A DNA stretch of 64,000 bases from Pedobacter jeongneungensis (GCF_000633455.1 NZ_AYMG01000007.1:85252-149251), one strand, 5' to 3'; numbered from the stretch's first letter, positions 35,326-44,663 are shown. A program made the numbers and translations. The notes: a model not told the origin generated them from the sequence alone.

Positions 35326-37227
35326 ATGGAATTCAAATTAATTAACCTTTTGCCAGAAAACTGGCTTCATGCCCTGGGCGCTACCTTGTTCCATTCGTTA
35401 TGGCTTGGCGTAATTTTAGCCCTACTGGCAGGTTTGGTGATGTTTACTACCCGTAAAGCAAGTGCTACATGGCGTTATAACCTGCTTACGGTATGTTTAG
35501 GTCTGTTTGTGATCGCAATAGGTTTCACTTTTTATCAGGAGCTTCAACAACCGGTTTACAATGCGCAGTCGCAGGCCGTTCATCAAACCGGGATTAACCT
35601 GCCAAAGGCAATTGCAGATCAACAAGCGGTTACAAATGTACAGCACGATATGTATTCGGGACTGAACAGGATCCTTTCCTTGTGGAATGCTTATGCCTAT
35701 CAGATTGTATTGGTGTGGTTCCTGATCATCTGTGGAAAAAGTATCCAATTAATGGTTGGCTTAAATGGTGTATACCACCTGCGTAATCATAAAACCTATG
35801 CTGCTGGTAAAAAATGGGACGATAAATTAAATGAACTGGCTCAAAAACTGGGTTTAAGCCAACAGGTAAAGGTGATGCAATCTGGTATTGCCCAGGTACC
35901 CATGGTAGTAGGCCATTTTAAACCTTTAATCCTAATCCCATTAGGCTTACTCAATGGTTTGTCGAACGCAGAAGTGGAAGCCATCCTCTCTCATGAGCTG
36001 GCACACATTAAACGCAAAGATTACCTGGTAAACCTATTACAAAGTTTTATCGAAATTGTATTCTTCTTTAACCCGGCAGTACTTTGGGTATCACAATTAA
36101 TAAAAACAGAGCGCGAGCATTGCTGCGATGATTTGGCCATCGCCTGTGTTAACGATCGCAAAAACTACGTTCAGGCCCTTATTGTGTGCCAGGAATTTAA
36201 GCAGCGTGCACCTGCTTATGCCATGGCCATAACCGGCAAGAAAGGTAGCCTGCTGCACAGAGCAAGCAGGATGTTATTCAACACAAATTCAACTTTAAAC
36301 AAAATGGAAAAAACAATATTAACCATCGCCCTGGTATCGGTTGTGGTTTGTACTGCCGCTTTTAAAAGCGTTGGCAATGCAAAAACAGTTACCAAAAAAG
36401 AAATAAGCACTTCAATTGTTGCTTTACAGGATACGACCAGGAAAAAAGCCAGGCCTGCTGAAGGAAAATCTGCAGATCAACTGGAAAAGGAAATCAATGC
36501 GAAAATGGACAGCCAGCTTAAAAAACTGAATGAAAAACAACAGCAGCAAGAAACGAAAGAAGATATAAAAGCAAGGCAAGCGGATGAGAGAGCGAGGAAA
36601 GAGGATGCTAAGCGGGCACAGGAAGATGCTAAACAGGCTGTTATGGATGCCAAACAAGCCGAATTAGATGGTAAACAAGCTGCTGCAGATGCTAAAATTG
36701 CCGAAGCAGACTCAAAACAAGCCATTGCAGACGCGAAACAAGCTGCTGAAGATGCAAAGGAATATAAAAGATGGGCAAAATCTATTAAAGATCAAGGGTA
36801 TCCGGTTCCGCCGAGAGCGCCGCGCCCACCCGTGCCACCAAGAGCTGTATCTGCTATACCAGCCGTTCCTGCAACTCCATCTGTTCCGGCAGTGCCACCA
36901 ACCCAGGTTACGCCACCAACTCCTCCAACTCCACCAGTTTATGGCGAAAGGGGAAGTACGAAAACAGGTTCGCAACGCACTGTTACTTCAAAAACAGTAA
37001 CTAATGGCGATGGACATGATTATACCAACGAAATCAATCAGGAATTGATAAAAGATGGCATCATCAACAGTACCAATAAACTATCGTACAAACTCAATAA
37101 AGATGAGTTGATTGTAAATGGTGTGAAACAAAGCACTGATGTACAGGCAAAATACAAAAAGAAATTTCTGAAAAGCGATAAACATTCGCTGATGTATAAT
37201 TTCCTGATCGAAAACAACAAAAACTAA
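35326..37227 (+). CDS. M56-family (BlaR1-like) membrane metallopeptidase with coiled-coil and Pro-rich tail
   Basis: 633 residues. The N-terminal 1-345 form the membrane peptidase with helices near 15-40, 50-68, 118-138 and 330-350. Zinc motif His223-Glu-Leu-Ala-His227 (ILSHELAHIKRKDYLVN) is followed by EREHCCDDLAI, which supplies a third metal ligand. Instead of the penicillin-binding sensor of BlaR1, residues about 385-480 form a Lys/Asp/Ala/Gln-rich coiled coil with repeated DAKQA units, followed by a Pro-rich stretch about 488-540 (PPRAPRPPVPPRA) and a 90-residue C-terminal domain. It likely cleaves the BlaI-like repressor in response to an envelope signal. Confidence 0.9.
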   Translation: MEFKLINLLPENWLHALGATLFHSLWLGVILALLAGLVMFTTRKASATWRYNLLTVCLGLFVIAIGFTFYQELQQPVYNAQSQAVHQTGINLPKAIADQQAVTNVQHDMYSGLNRILSLWNAYAYQIVLVWFLIICGKSIQLMVGLNGVYHLRNHKTYAAGKKWDDKLNELAQKLGLSQQVKVMQSGIAQVPMVVGHFKPLILIPLGLLNGLSNAEVEAILSHELAHIKRKDYLVNLLQSFIEIVFFFNPAVLWVSQLIKTEREHCCDDLAIACVNDRKNYVQALIVCQEFKQRAPAYAMAITGKKGSLLHRASRMLFNTNSTLNKMEKTILTIALVSVVVCTAAFKSVGNAKTVTKKEISTSIVALQDTTRKKARPAEGKSADQLEKEINAKMDSQLKKLNEKQQQQETKEDIKARQADERARKEDAKRAQEDAKQAVMDAKQAELDGKQAAADAKIAEADSKQAIADAKQAAEDAKEYKRWAKSIKDQGYPVPPRAPRPPVPPRAVSAIPAVPATPSVPAVPPTQVTPPTPPTPPVYGERGSTKTGSQRTVTSKTVTNGDGHDYTNEINQELIKDGIINSTNKLSYKLNKDELIVNGVKQSTDVQAKYKKKFLKSDKHSLMYNFLIENNKN

Positions 37228-37258
37228 TTTCTAAAAGCGCTAATCCAATCCCACCATC

Positions 37259-39706
37259 ATGAAATTTACACTCATGGCTTTTTTAGCCGTATGGATGAAT
37301 ATTGCCCTTACTTTTGCTCAAGCTCAACCGCCTTCATCCAGAATTTATGGACGTGTATTGGATGCTGAAGGAAAAAATATTGAATTTGCTACTGTAGCCT
37401 TGCTTAAAGATTCGGTATTGTTTAAAACCATTTTCACTGAAAAGGATGGGATGTTCAGTTTTGATCAACTGACTTACGGAAAATACCTGATTAAAATATC
37501 GGTGGTTGGTGCGCCAATCTATAAAACAGATACACTGGTTTTAGATGCGAACCATCAGGCTGTAGCCTTACAGGATATTAAAATGGTTACGGGTGCCAAT
37601 AATTTAAAGGAGGTCAATATCTCGGGACAAAAGGCTTTTGTTGAACGGAAGATCGACCGTACGGTGGTGAATGTTGATGCACTGATTTCTAACGCCGGAA
37701 CAACGGCTTTGGATGTGCTGAGCAAATCGCCTGGTGTTAATGTAGATCAGAATGGGGTAATTTCGCTTAAAGGCAAAAACGGGGTGGCCATCTTTATTGA
37801 TGATAAACCAACTTACCTGTCGGGTGCCGACCTGGATAATTATTTGCGTTCGCTGCCTTCTTCGTCGCTTGATCAGATCGAACTGATGACGAATCCGCCG
37901 GCCAAATATGATGCTGCAGGAAATGGAGGGGTAATTAATATCAAAACCAAGAAAACCAAAACTGCTGGGTTTAACGGTGGAATTAATGTAAGCTTAAACC
38001 AAGGCGAACTGACGAGGTCGAATAACAGCTTTAACTTTAATTACCGTAAAGATAAAATTAATGTTTTTGGAAATTTAAGTTATAACCTGAACAACAGTTT
38101 TACCGATCTTGACCTGAACCGTAAATACAAGAATGATGATGGTAGTGCCAAATCCTATTTTAATCAGAATTCTTATTTTCGCAGGCATGGCAATACGTTT
38201 AACCTGAAAACAGGACTTGATTATTATGCTTCGGATAATACTACATGGGGTGTTGTACTTACCGGCATGAACCGGATTTCTAAACAGGTAAACAACAATA
38301 CCAGTAATTTATCCAATGCATCGATGCAGTTAGATTCGGTAATCAGGGCAGAAAATATCGACCAGATTAAATACCAGAATGCAGGAGTAAACTTGAATTA
38401 CAGGCATAAGTTTAAACAGGCAGGCAGGGAACTTACTTTTGATGCAGATTATTTGCTTTACCGCAACCGAACGGATCAGACCTATTACAATTTCAGTTAC
38501 CTGCCCAATGGAACATTAAAGTATCAGGATATATTAACGGGTAACTTGCCTTCTAATATCGATATCTACACGGCAAAAATGGATTATTCGCATCCTTTAG
38601 CAAATAAGTGGAAACTGGATGCGGGTGTTAAAACTGCTTATACCAAAACCGATAATATTGCCGATTACTTTAATACGGCAAGCGGAAAAACCAGTGCCGA
38701 TTACGAAAAAAGCAATCATTTTCTGTATGAAGAAAACATTAATGCGGCTTACCTGAACATGAGCAGGGAAGGAAAGCTGTTTTCGTTACAGGTGGGATTG
38801 AGGTATGAAAATACGGTATCGAACGGGCATCAACTGGGGAACCTGATTAAACCTGATTCGAGTTTTAAAAGAACCTATAACAGTTTGTTTCCAACAGTTT
38901 ATTTCTCTTATAAACTGGATACTGCCGGCAACAATCAGTTAGGTTTAAACTATGGACGAAGGATCGACCGTCCATATTACCAGGATCTTAATCCGTTCTT
39001 TTCTCCGTTGGATAAATTTACTTATTATGTTGGAAATCCATTTTTAAAGCCATCATTTACACAAAGTCTGGAGCTTTCGCACACGTATAAAAATAAAATT
39101 ACCACCACTTTAGGCTACGGCTGGGTAAGGGATGAAGTGAACGAAACCATTGAGATTGTAGATGGCACCTACTACAGCAGGCCGGCTAACGTTGGCAAAA
39201 CTACGGTAGCAAATATTTCCGTAAATGCAGAAATCGATTTAACGAAATGGGTTAAACTGAATGCCTATGTGGAGTACGCCAAAATAGTTTCGAAAACAGA
39301 TTTCTATACAGGTTTTCTGGTTACCAAAGGAAGTTATTTTAAGGCAAGTCCTAACCTTCAGTTTAAAATCAGTCCGAGCTGGAATGCAGAGTTAAACATG
39401 CGTTACCAGAGTAAATTATCTAACGTTCAGTTTTTGTTGGGCGAAGTACATGAGTTTGGTGCTGCTGTACAGAAAAAACTTTCATCAAAAAGCACATTGA
39501 AGTTAACCGCGAACGATATATTCAGGACCAGGGTTTATAATGGTATAATTAATAACCTGGCAAATACAGAAGCAAACTGGGTTAACCGTCAGGATTCGAG
39601 ATCGGTTGTGGTGAGTTATAGTTACCGTTTTGGTAAGGCTTTTTCTACACCAGCTAAGCATGAATCTTCGGGGGCCGACGCAGAAAAAAACAGGGTGAAG
39701 AATTAA
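37259..39706 (+). CDS. TonB-dependent receptor, outer membrane beta-barrel family
   Basis: 815 residues, paralogous to the 816-residue receptor at 1104. Signal peptide about 1-20 (ALTFAQAQ), CarboxypepD-regulatory-like domain about 30-115 (IYGRVLDAEGKNIEFATVAL), plug about 125-235 (LDVLSKSPGVNVDQNGVISL, NPPAKYDAAGNGGVINIKTK) and a beta-barrel up to SYSYRFGKAF near the end. It is the third gene in line with the BlaI-like repressor and M56 protease (31-base gap), so its expression is probably induced by that pair. The ligand is unknown. Confidence 0.88.
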   Translation: MKFTLMAFLAVWMNIALTFAQAQPPSSRIYGRVLDAEGKNIEFATVALLKDSVLFKTIFTEKDGMFSFDQLTYGKYLIKISVVGAPIYKTDTLVLDANHQAVALQDIKMVTGANNLKEVNISGQKAFVERKIDRTVVNVDALISNAGTTALDVLSKSPGVNVDQNGVISLKGKNGVAIFIDDKPTYLSGADLDNYLRSLPSSSLDQIELMTNPPAKYDAAGNGGVINIKTKKTKTAGFNGGINVSLNQGELTRSNNSFNFNYRKDKINVFGNLSYNLNNSFTDLDLNRKYKNDDGSAKSYFNQNSYFRRHGNTFNLKTGLDYYASDNTTWGVVLTGMNRISKQVNNNTSNLSNASMQLDSVIRAENIDQIKYQNAGVNLNYRHKFKQAGRELTFDADYLLYRNRTDQTYYNFSYLPNGTLKYQDILTGNLPSNIDIYTAKMDYSHPLANKWKLDAGVKTAYTKTDNIADYFNTASGKTSADYEKSNHFLYEENINAAYLNMSREGKLFSLQVGLRYENTVSNGHQLGNLIKPDSSFKRTYNSLFPTVYFSYKLDTAGNNQLGLNYGRRIDRPYYQDLNPFFSPLDKFTYYVGNPFLKPSFTQSLELSHTYKNKITTTLGYGWVRDEVNETIEIVDGTYYSRPANVGKTTVANISVNAEIDLTKWVKLNAYVEYAKIVSKTDFYTGFLVTKGSYFKASPNLQFKISPSWNAELNMRYQSKLSNVQFLLGEVHEFGAAVQKKLSSKSTLKLTANDIFRTRVYNGIINNLANTEANWVNRQDSRSVVVSYSYRFGKAFSTPAKHESSGADAEKNRVKN

Positions 39707-39714
39707 TTAAATAG

Positions 39715-40438
39715 GTCATCATCCAGATCCGATAGCTATCGGATGTAGCGCAGTGTAATGCAGGATGCAGGGATCTGTAGTTTGTGTTACCAACTCGGGT
39801 TGTTTTTGACCACCTAAGCCACCTGAGGGCAGCTAAGTTTAATTCGAAAAATAAGACAAAATCTAGGGCAATCAATTTCCGTGTTCTCCGAGTCTCCGTG
39901 GCAAAAAATAAGAGTGGTTCGTGGGGACACGAACCACGGCGAGCAGAATTAGTAGATAAGTCGTCATCCAGATCCGATAGCTATCGGATGTAGCGCAGTG
40001 TAATGCAGGATGCAGGGATCTGTGTAGTTTGAGTTACCAAAACTCGGGTTGTTTTTGACCACCTAAGCCACCTAAGGGCAGCTAATTTTAATTCGAAAAA
40101 TAAGACAAAATCTAGGGCAGTCAATTTCCGTGTTCTCCGAGTCTCCGTGGCAAAAAATAAGAGTGGTTCGTGGGGACACGAACCACGGCGAGCAGAATTA
40201 GTAGATAAGTCGTCATCCAGATCCGATAGCTATCGGATGTAGCGCAGTGTAATGCAGGATGCAGGGATCTGTGTAGTTTGAGTTACCAACTCGGGTTGTT
40301 TTTGACCACCTGAGCCACCTAAGGGCAGCTAGGTTTAATTCGAAAAATAAGACAAAATCTAGGGCAATCAATTTTCGTGTTCTCCGAGTCTCCGTGGCAA
40401 AAAATAAGAAAGGTTCGTGGGGAAACGAACCATGGCTG
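39715..40438. repeat. Three tandem copies of a 245-249 base intergenic unit
   Basis: Units start at 39715, 39960 and 40209; the third ends diverged near 40438. Each carries in order: a perfect 18-base palindrome with arm ATCCGATAG (39727, 39972, 40221), GTAGCGCAGTGTAATGCAGG, a CCACCTAAGCCACCT-like box, TTCGAAAAATAAGACAAAAT, CCGTGTTCTCCGAGTCTCCG, and the hairpin with arm GTGGTTCGTG and loop GGGA (39914, 40163; degenerate at 40412). Copies 1 and 2 are almost identical, indicating recent duplication. No protein is encoded. Confidence 0.9.
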
Positions 40439-40450
40439 TATAAATTGTGT

Positions 40451-40547
40451 CGTCATTGCGAGAAGGCTTTTTCAGCCGACGAAGCAATCTTTATAACAGG
40501 GAGAATAATCATGAAAGATTGCTTCGTCGTTCCTCCTCGCAATGACG
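40451..40547. repeat. Long interrupted inverted repeat of the CGTCATTGCGAG type
   Basis: Outer arms CGTCATTGCGAG (40451-40462) and its exact complement (40536-40547); inner arms GACGAAGCAATCTT (40478-40491) and complement (40515-40528). Lies just past the gluconate permease stop codon, so it may terminate or protect that transcript. Confidence 0.8.
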
Positions 40548-40559
40548 ATTTTTCGAATC

Positions 40560-41849
40560 TTAAACAAACTGGTTCAATGCCAACACACCAACAAGACCCA
40601 AAACAGAAACCAAACTTTCCATCATTGTCCAGGTGCGAAAGGTTTCTTTCAGGCTCAGGTTAAAGTATTCCTTAAACATCCAGAAGCCGGTATCGTTTAC
40701 ATGCGAAAACATCAAACTTCCGGCACCTACCGATAAAACCATTAACTCTGGTGGAGCGCCCGGACCAATCAATGGCAATACCATGCCGGATGCCGTTAAT
40801 GCTGCTACGGTTGCCGAGCCAAGCGTTACCCGAAGTGATGCCGTGATTAACCAGGCGAGCAGCAGTGGCGATAAATTTAAACCTCCGGTAAGCTGTTTTA
40901 CCGTTTCGCCCATGCCGCTATCAATCAAAATCTGCTTAAATGCACCGCCAGCAGCAATAATTAAAATAATCATCGCAATACTTTTAACGCCTTCAGCACA
41001 TGATTCCATTGCTTTTGCGATGGAGGTTTTTTGAACAGCAAGAGCAATTACAACCGAAATTAAAAGGGCTGCGGTAGGATCGGCCAGGAAAACGAATAAG
41101 GGTTTGCCGATATAATCAAATTTAAAACTACTGCCTATTGTGCCGGCGATAATCAAAAACACGGGTAAGAGGGCCGTAATAAAACTTCGGGTAGCCGAAG
41201 GCAGGTTTTCTTCTTCATCGATCTTGAAATCCTGAAGGTTTGCAGCCTGATCGCGTTTAATTATCAGCCTCGGGAAATAAATACCCGCAATAATGGCAAT
41301 CGGAATACTTAGTGCTAAACCGTAAATCAATGTTTTGCCAATATCGGCGTGGAAAATTCCGGCCAAGGCTACCGGGCCAGGATGTGGGGGAAGAAAACCA
41401 TGTGTTACCGAAAGCGCTGTGGCCATCGGGATGCCAATGTAAAGTTTCGAAAGTCCGGTGGTGGCCGAAATTGCAAATACCAAAGGAATGAGCACTACAA
41501 AACCTGCGTTATAAAATAGGGGAATCCCCACTAATAAGCCGGTTAACAGTACCGCCCATTGAATGTTTTTTTTACCAAAGGCCCTGATTAAAATAAAAAC
41601 AATCTTTTTAGCTGAGCCACTGTCTTCAATCAGTTTACCCATCATCGCACCAAGCGCCAGAACCATCACCATACTGCCCAGCGTACTGCCTATTCCGTTG
41701 CTAATGGAAGTCATTACTTTGGTTGCAGGCATTCCCAATAAAAGTCCTGTTATAATCGCTACGGCAATTAAGGCAATCATCGGGTTGATTTTCTTCAAAA
41801 TCAGGATAAAGAGCAACAGGATGCCGAATAGTAGAATTAGTAATGACAT
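40560..41849 (-). CDS. GntP-family gluconate:H+ symporter
   Basis: 429 residues with about 12 membrane helices. The family features are VITGLLLGMPATKVMTSISN, an invariant-looking GNGIGSTLGSMVMVLALGAM-like segment, VTHGFLPPHPGPVALAGIFH and GAGSLMFSHVNDTGFWMFKE near the C-terminus. GntP proteins import gluconate or related sugar acids. The neighbours to the right are an AraC regulator and the hxlBA pair, which feed pentose and hexose phosphates, so a sugar-acid/pentose-phosphate locus is likely. No gluconate kinase is seen in the window. Confidence 0.93.
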   Translation of the reverse strand: MSLLILLFGILLLFILILKKINPMIALIAVAIITGLLLGMPATKVMTSISNGIGSTLGSMVMVLALGAMMGKLIEDSGSAKKIVFILIRAFGKKNIQWAVLLTGLLVGIPLFYNAGFVVLIPLVFAISATTGLSKLYIGIPMATALSVTHGFLPPHPGPVALAGIFHADIGKTLIYGLALSIPIAIIAGIYFPRLIIKRDQAANLQDFKIDEEENLPSATRSFITALLPVFLIIAGTIGSSFKFDYIGKPLFVFLADPTAALLISVVIALAVQKTSIAKAMESCAEGVKSIAMIILIIAAGGAFKQILIDSGMGETVKQLTGGLNLSPLLLAWLITASLRVTLGSATVAALTASGMVLPLIGPGAPPELMVLSVGAGSLMFSHVNDTGFWMFKEYFNLSLKETFRTWTMMESLVSVLGLVGVLALNQFV

Positions 41850-41981
41850 TTGGTTAGGGCTTAAGTAATGTGATTAAAATTAGATTTTACCACAGATGCA
41901 CACGGATAAACACGGATTTTAATGTTGTATCTATACCCATCTTTTTATTTATAGTTAATTTTTATTCTTACATGATAGTGT

Positions 41982-42164
41982 TTACTTTTTAACCGTAATG
42001 GTTCTTCCGGTAACGAGGTTAAATTCATAAATCCGGTACAGGCCATCGTCGCTAATCTCTATGGTTTCTACCAGGCCTGTTTTGCTGAACGTGTCGGTTA
42101 CCATATCGCCGATTTTCACATCCTGTAGAATATCGTTCGGCGTATCGTTATTTAATCTGATCAT
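41982..42164 (-). CDS. Small hypothetical protein, 60 residues
   Basis: Best start ATG 42164 (MIRLNNDTPNDILQDVKIGD); the frame extends to 42182. The pattern VKIGDMVTDTFSKTGLVETI, then YRIYEFNLVTGRTITVKK suggests a small beta-barrel of four or five strands. It lies 46 bases downstream of the AraC-type gene on the same strand and is probably co-transcribed. No family recognised. Confidence 0.6.
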   Translation of the reverse strand: MIRLNNDTPNDILQDVKIGDMVTDTFSKTGLVETIEISDDGLYRIYEFNLVTGRTITVKK

Positions 42165-42210
42165 AAAAGTAAAAGTATTCAATTATTAATAAAAACCTGC
42201 GGCATTGTTT

Positions 42211-43074
42211 TTAAACCAATGTGTTAAATTTTGATTCGATGTGGTTTCTGGCTTCTTTTTGAAATTCTTCAGGTGTTTGTTGCGTCTGTTTTTTAAAGAA
42301 ACGACTAAAGTAGGGCCTGTCTGAAAAACCCAGTTCGTAGGCAATCTCTTTTATGGTTTGTTCACTGTGGATAATTTTTCGTTTAGCTTCCAGTATAATA
42401 CGGTCGTGGATGATCTGCATGCCGGTTTTATTCAGTTTTTCTTTTAAAATCTGGTTCAGCCGTTTGGAGCTGATGCCGATCTTACCCGCATAAAAATCAG
42501 TATTCCTAACCTGTTGGTAATTGCTTTCCAGTAACATCAAAAATTCATAAACCCTTTTTTGCTGTACATCGTGACTGGTAAATTCGTGCTCTTTTACCTG
42601 TATCAGTTTTAACAAAAATACCTTTAACAATGCTTTGGTAATAATGAAATTGTTGCCCGCTTTCTGGTATTCATCTTCAATTAACCTGTAAATGCTGCTT
42701 AGTTCATCTGCTGTTTCTGCATTGAGCCTTAGGCATGAAAATTCGCCCTGAACATTAAAGATCTTAAACAGATCAAGCAAAAATTCTTTTTCTTCCCCTT
42801 CCAGCACCGATCTTTTAAAAGAGATTAATACTCCATTTTTGCCTGCTTTATTAAGCTGATGCACACGGTAAGGCGGAATCAGGTAAATCCAATCACCTTT
42901 GCTGTCAAATTCTGATTGTTGCAGGGCATGTAAAGGTTCCTCGTTTTTAAGCCACACAATTTCGAAAAATTCTTTCCTGCCCGGATCGTTGAGGTAGCTG
43001 GGTGGGCAGTTGCTTAAATCGCGGATGTAAATAATGGCCCTTTCCAGTTGGGTGCTTTCTGTTGATAAACTCAT
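42211..43074 (-). CDS. AraC-family transcriptional regulator
   Basis: 287 residues. Residues about 20-120 look like a cupin-type sensor (GDWIYLIPPYRVHQLNKAG). The C-terminal double HTH spans about 180-280: KIGISSKRLNQILKEKLNKT in the first, and IKEIAYELGFSDRPYFSRFF, then KKQTQQTPEEFQKEA in the second. Divergent from hxlB with a 204-base shared gap and upstream of the gluconate permease, so it may control both; the ligand is unknown. Confidence 0.92.
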   Translation of the reverse strand: MSLSTESTQLERAIIYIRDLSNCPPSYLNDPGRKEFFEIVWLKNEEPLHALQQSEFDSKGDWIYLIPPYRVHQLNKAGKNGVLISFKRSVLEGEEKEFLLDLFKIFNVQGEFSCLRLNAETADELSSIYRLIEDEYQKAGNNFIITKALLKVFLLKLIQVKEHEFTSHDVQQKRVYEFLMLLESNYQQVRNTDFYAGKIGISSKRLNQILKEKLNKTGMQIIHDRIILEAKRKIIHSEQTIKEIAYELGFSDRPYFSRFFKKQTQQTPEEFQKEARNHIESKFNTLV

Positions 43075-43248
43075 GATGGTTAAAGTTAAAAACTTAAATT
43101 TTTAGAGATTGGATTAAATGATAATTATGGTGGACTATTCGGAAATGGTGTTTTAATTATGGCTAATGCATGACTTTTAATGGATTGTATTTCCAAATTG
43201 TCCCATATAAGTGGCTGAATGTGTAACCCTCATTTTAACTGGCCACTA

Positions 43249-43256
43249 TACCTTTG
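43249..43256 (+). promoter_or_regulatory. -7 box TACCTTTG of the hxlBA operon
   Basis: Exact TAnnTTTG match 23 bases upstream of the hxlB ATG. A -33 TTTG at the usual distance is not clear, which would fit a promoter that depends on the divergent AraC-type activator. Confidence 0.5.
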
Positions 43257-43278
43257 AACCATTAAAGCAAAAGCGGAA

Positions 43279-43908
43279 ATGGAATCAAAAGAATCAGTAG
43301 AAACGGTCAATAATGAAACCTTAACAGATGAGCTGGATAATCAGCAATTGGCCTGGGATCTGCAAATGAACCTCGACAGGATTATAGAAGAGAATACACA
43401 ACTGGCCAAAAAAGTGCAGCTTGATCAGCTTATTCCTTTCATATATCACATTCAACGGGCGAAACGGATTTTTATTACAGCGGCAGGCCGTTCGGGTTTT
43501 GCGATGCAATCGGCCGCCATGCGTTTGATGCACCTTGGGCTAACAGTGTATTATGTTGGAGATACCACAAGTCCGGCCATTAGAGCTGGCGATTTATTGA
43601 TTGCAGCATCGGGTTCCGGAACAACCGGATCAATTGTAAAGGCTGTAGAAAAATCGATTGGAGCAGGAGCAAATGTAGTAGGCATTACCACCAATGCCGA
43701 ATCACCTTTGGCCAAATTGTGCAATCACCTGGTTTTGGTTCCGGCCGCAGAGAAAGAAGATCATAGTAAAAAAGTATCTACCCAATATGCAGGAAGCCTT
43801 TTTGAACAATTTCTGCTCTTGCTTAACGATGCCATTTTTCAGTCACTTTGGAAATTAAGTGGCCAGCCTGCAGAAGAACTCTGGAAAAGACATGCAAATC
43901 TCGAATAA
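43279..43908 (+). CDS. hxlB: 6-phospho-3-hexuloisomerase
   Basis: 209 residues with a SIS fold. It interconverts D-arabino-3-hexulose 6-phosphate and fructose 6-phosphate in the ribulose monophosphate pathway. Family features: RIFITAAGRSGFAMQSAAMR, the hexose-phosphate-binding loop IAASGSGTTGSIVKAVEK, STQYAGSLFEQFLLLL and the C-terminal LWKRHANLE, a hallmark end of the enzyme. The N-terminal 25 residues are an acidic extension. The gene is followed after 30 bases by hxlA. Confidence 0.93.
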   Translation: MESKESVETVNNETLTDELDNQQLAWDLQMNLDRIIEENTQLAKKVQLDQLIPFIYHIQRAKRIFITAAGRSGFAMQSAAMRLMHLGLTVYYVGDTTSPAIRAGDLLIAASGSGTTGSIVKAVEKSIGAGANVVGITTNAESPLAKLCNHLVLVPAAEKEDHSKKVSTQYAGSLFEQFLLLLNDAIFQSLWKLSGQPAEELWKRHANLE

Positions 43909-43938
43909 CAAATTATTTAATTATATATCAATACCATC

Positions 43939-44571
43939 ATGGCAAAATTACAAGTAGCAATAGACTTATTAACAACAGAAGAAGCATTGGCATTAGCAGC
44001 AAAAGTTGCACCTTATGTAGATATTATAGAATTGGGAACTCCATTGATCAAAAATATGGGTTCGACAGTGATTACCGCAATGAAAGCAGCACATCCTGAC
44101 AAACTGGTTTTTGCAGATTTAAAAACTGCTGATGCGGGTGAACTGGAAGCTGATATCGCATTTAAAGCAGGTGCTGATTTAGTAACCGTAATGGGTGCTG
44201 CAGGAAATGCAACAATTATTGGAGCCGTTAAAGCCGCAAAAGCGCATGGTAAAGGCGTGGTTGTAGATACCATCGGTTACCCTGACCGCGTTAAAAGAGC
44301 GCAGGAAGTAACAGCGTTAGGTGTAGAATTTGTAGAACTACACGCTGGTTTAGATGAACAATGGACTGCAGGTTATTCTATCCAGGTTTTAATCGATGAG
44401 GCTGCAAGAGCTGGTGTTCCGGTTTCTATTGCAGGTGGGGTAAATATTGATAACGTTGCCGCTGTGATAAAAGCAGGCGCAATAGTAGCTGTTGCAGGCG
44501 CTGCTATTTATGGTGCAGAAGATCCGGCTGCTGCTGCAAAAGCGCTTCGCGAAGCAATTGATGCTGCGTAG
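43939..44571 (+). CDS. hxlA: 3-hexulose-6-phosphate synthase
   Basis: 210-residue (beta/alpha)8 barrel of the OMP decarboxylase superfamily. It joins formaldehyde to ribulose 5-phosphate, or in reverse splits hexulose 6-phosphate to supply ribulose 5-phosphate. Catalytic signature VFADLKTADAGELEADIAF (Asp-x-Lys-x-x-Asp), start LQVAIDLLTTEEALALA, the VELHAGLDEQ strand, and phosphate-binding IAGGVNIDN plus VAGAAIYGAEDP. Operon with hxlB; a strong terminator follows. Confidence 0.95.
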   Translation: MAKLQVAIDLLTTEEALALAAKVAPYVDIIELGTPLIKNMGSTVITAMKAAHPDKLVFADLKTADAGELEADIAFKAGADLVTVMGAAGNATIIGAVKAAKAHGKGVVVDTIGYPDRVKRAQEVTALGVEFVELHAGLDEQWTAGYSIQVLIDEAARAGVPVSIAGGVNIDNVAAVIKAGAIVAVAGAAIYGAEDPAAAAKALREAIDAA

Positions 44572-44606
44572 GATAATGTCATTAATTTAAGGGTTTTTAA
44601 CCACAG

Positions 44607-44663
44607 ATGCACACAGATAAACACGGATTTTTATAGTTGTATTTATCTGTGTGCATTTTTTTT
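44607..44663 (+). terminator. Terminator of the hxlBA operon
   Basis: Perfect 15-base arms (ATGCACACAGATAAA and complement) around a 20-base loop, then a T-run. The left arm is part of the ACCACAGATGCACACRGATAAACACGG sequence that also occurs at 41888. Confidence 0.85.

Noticed and set aside
36424..37000. Several frames antisense or out-of-frame to the M56 coiled-coil region
   Set aside because: The repeated GCN-rich coding sequence opens other frames by chance; they are Ser/Ala/Phe or Arg/His-rich shadows.
39715..40438. CRISPR array
   Set aside because: Period is about 245 bases and there are no short repeats with unique spacers.
40394..40663. 89-codon plus-strand frame
   Set aside because: Lies across repeat copy 3, the inverted repeat and the end of the gluconate permease gene; composition explained by these.
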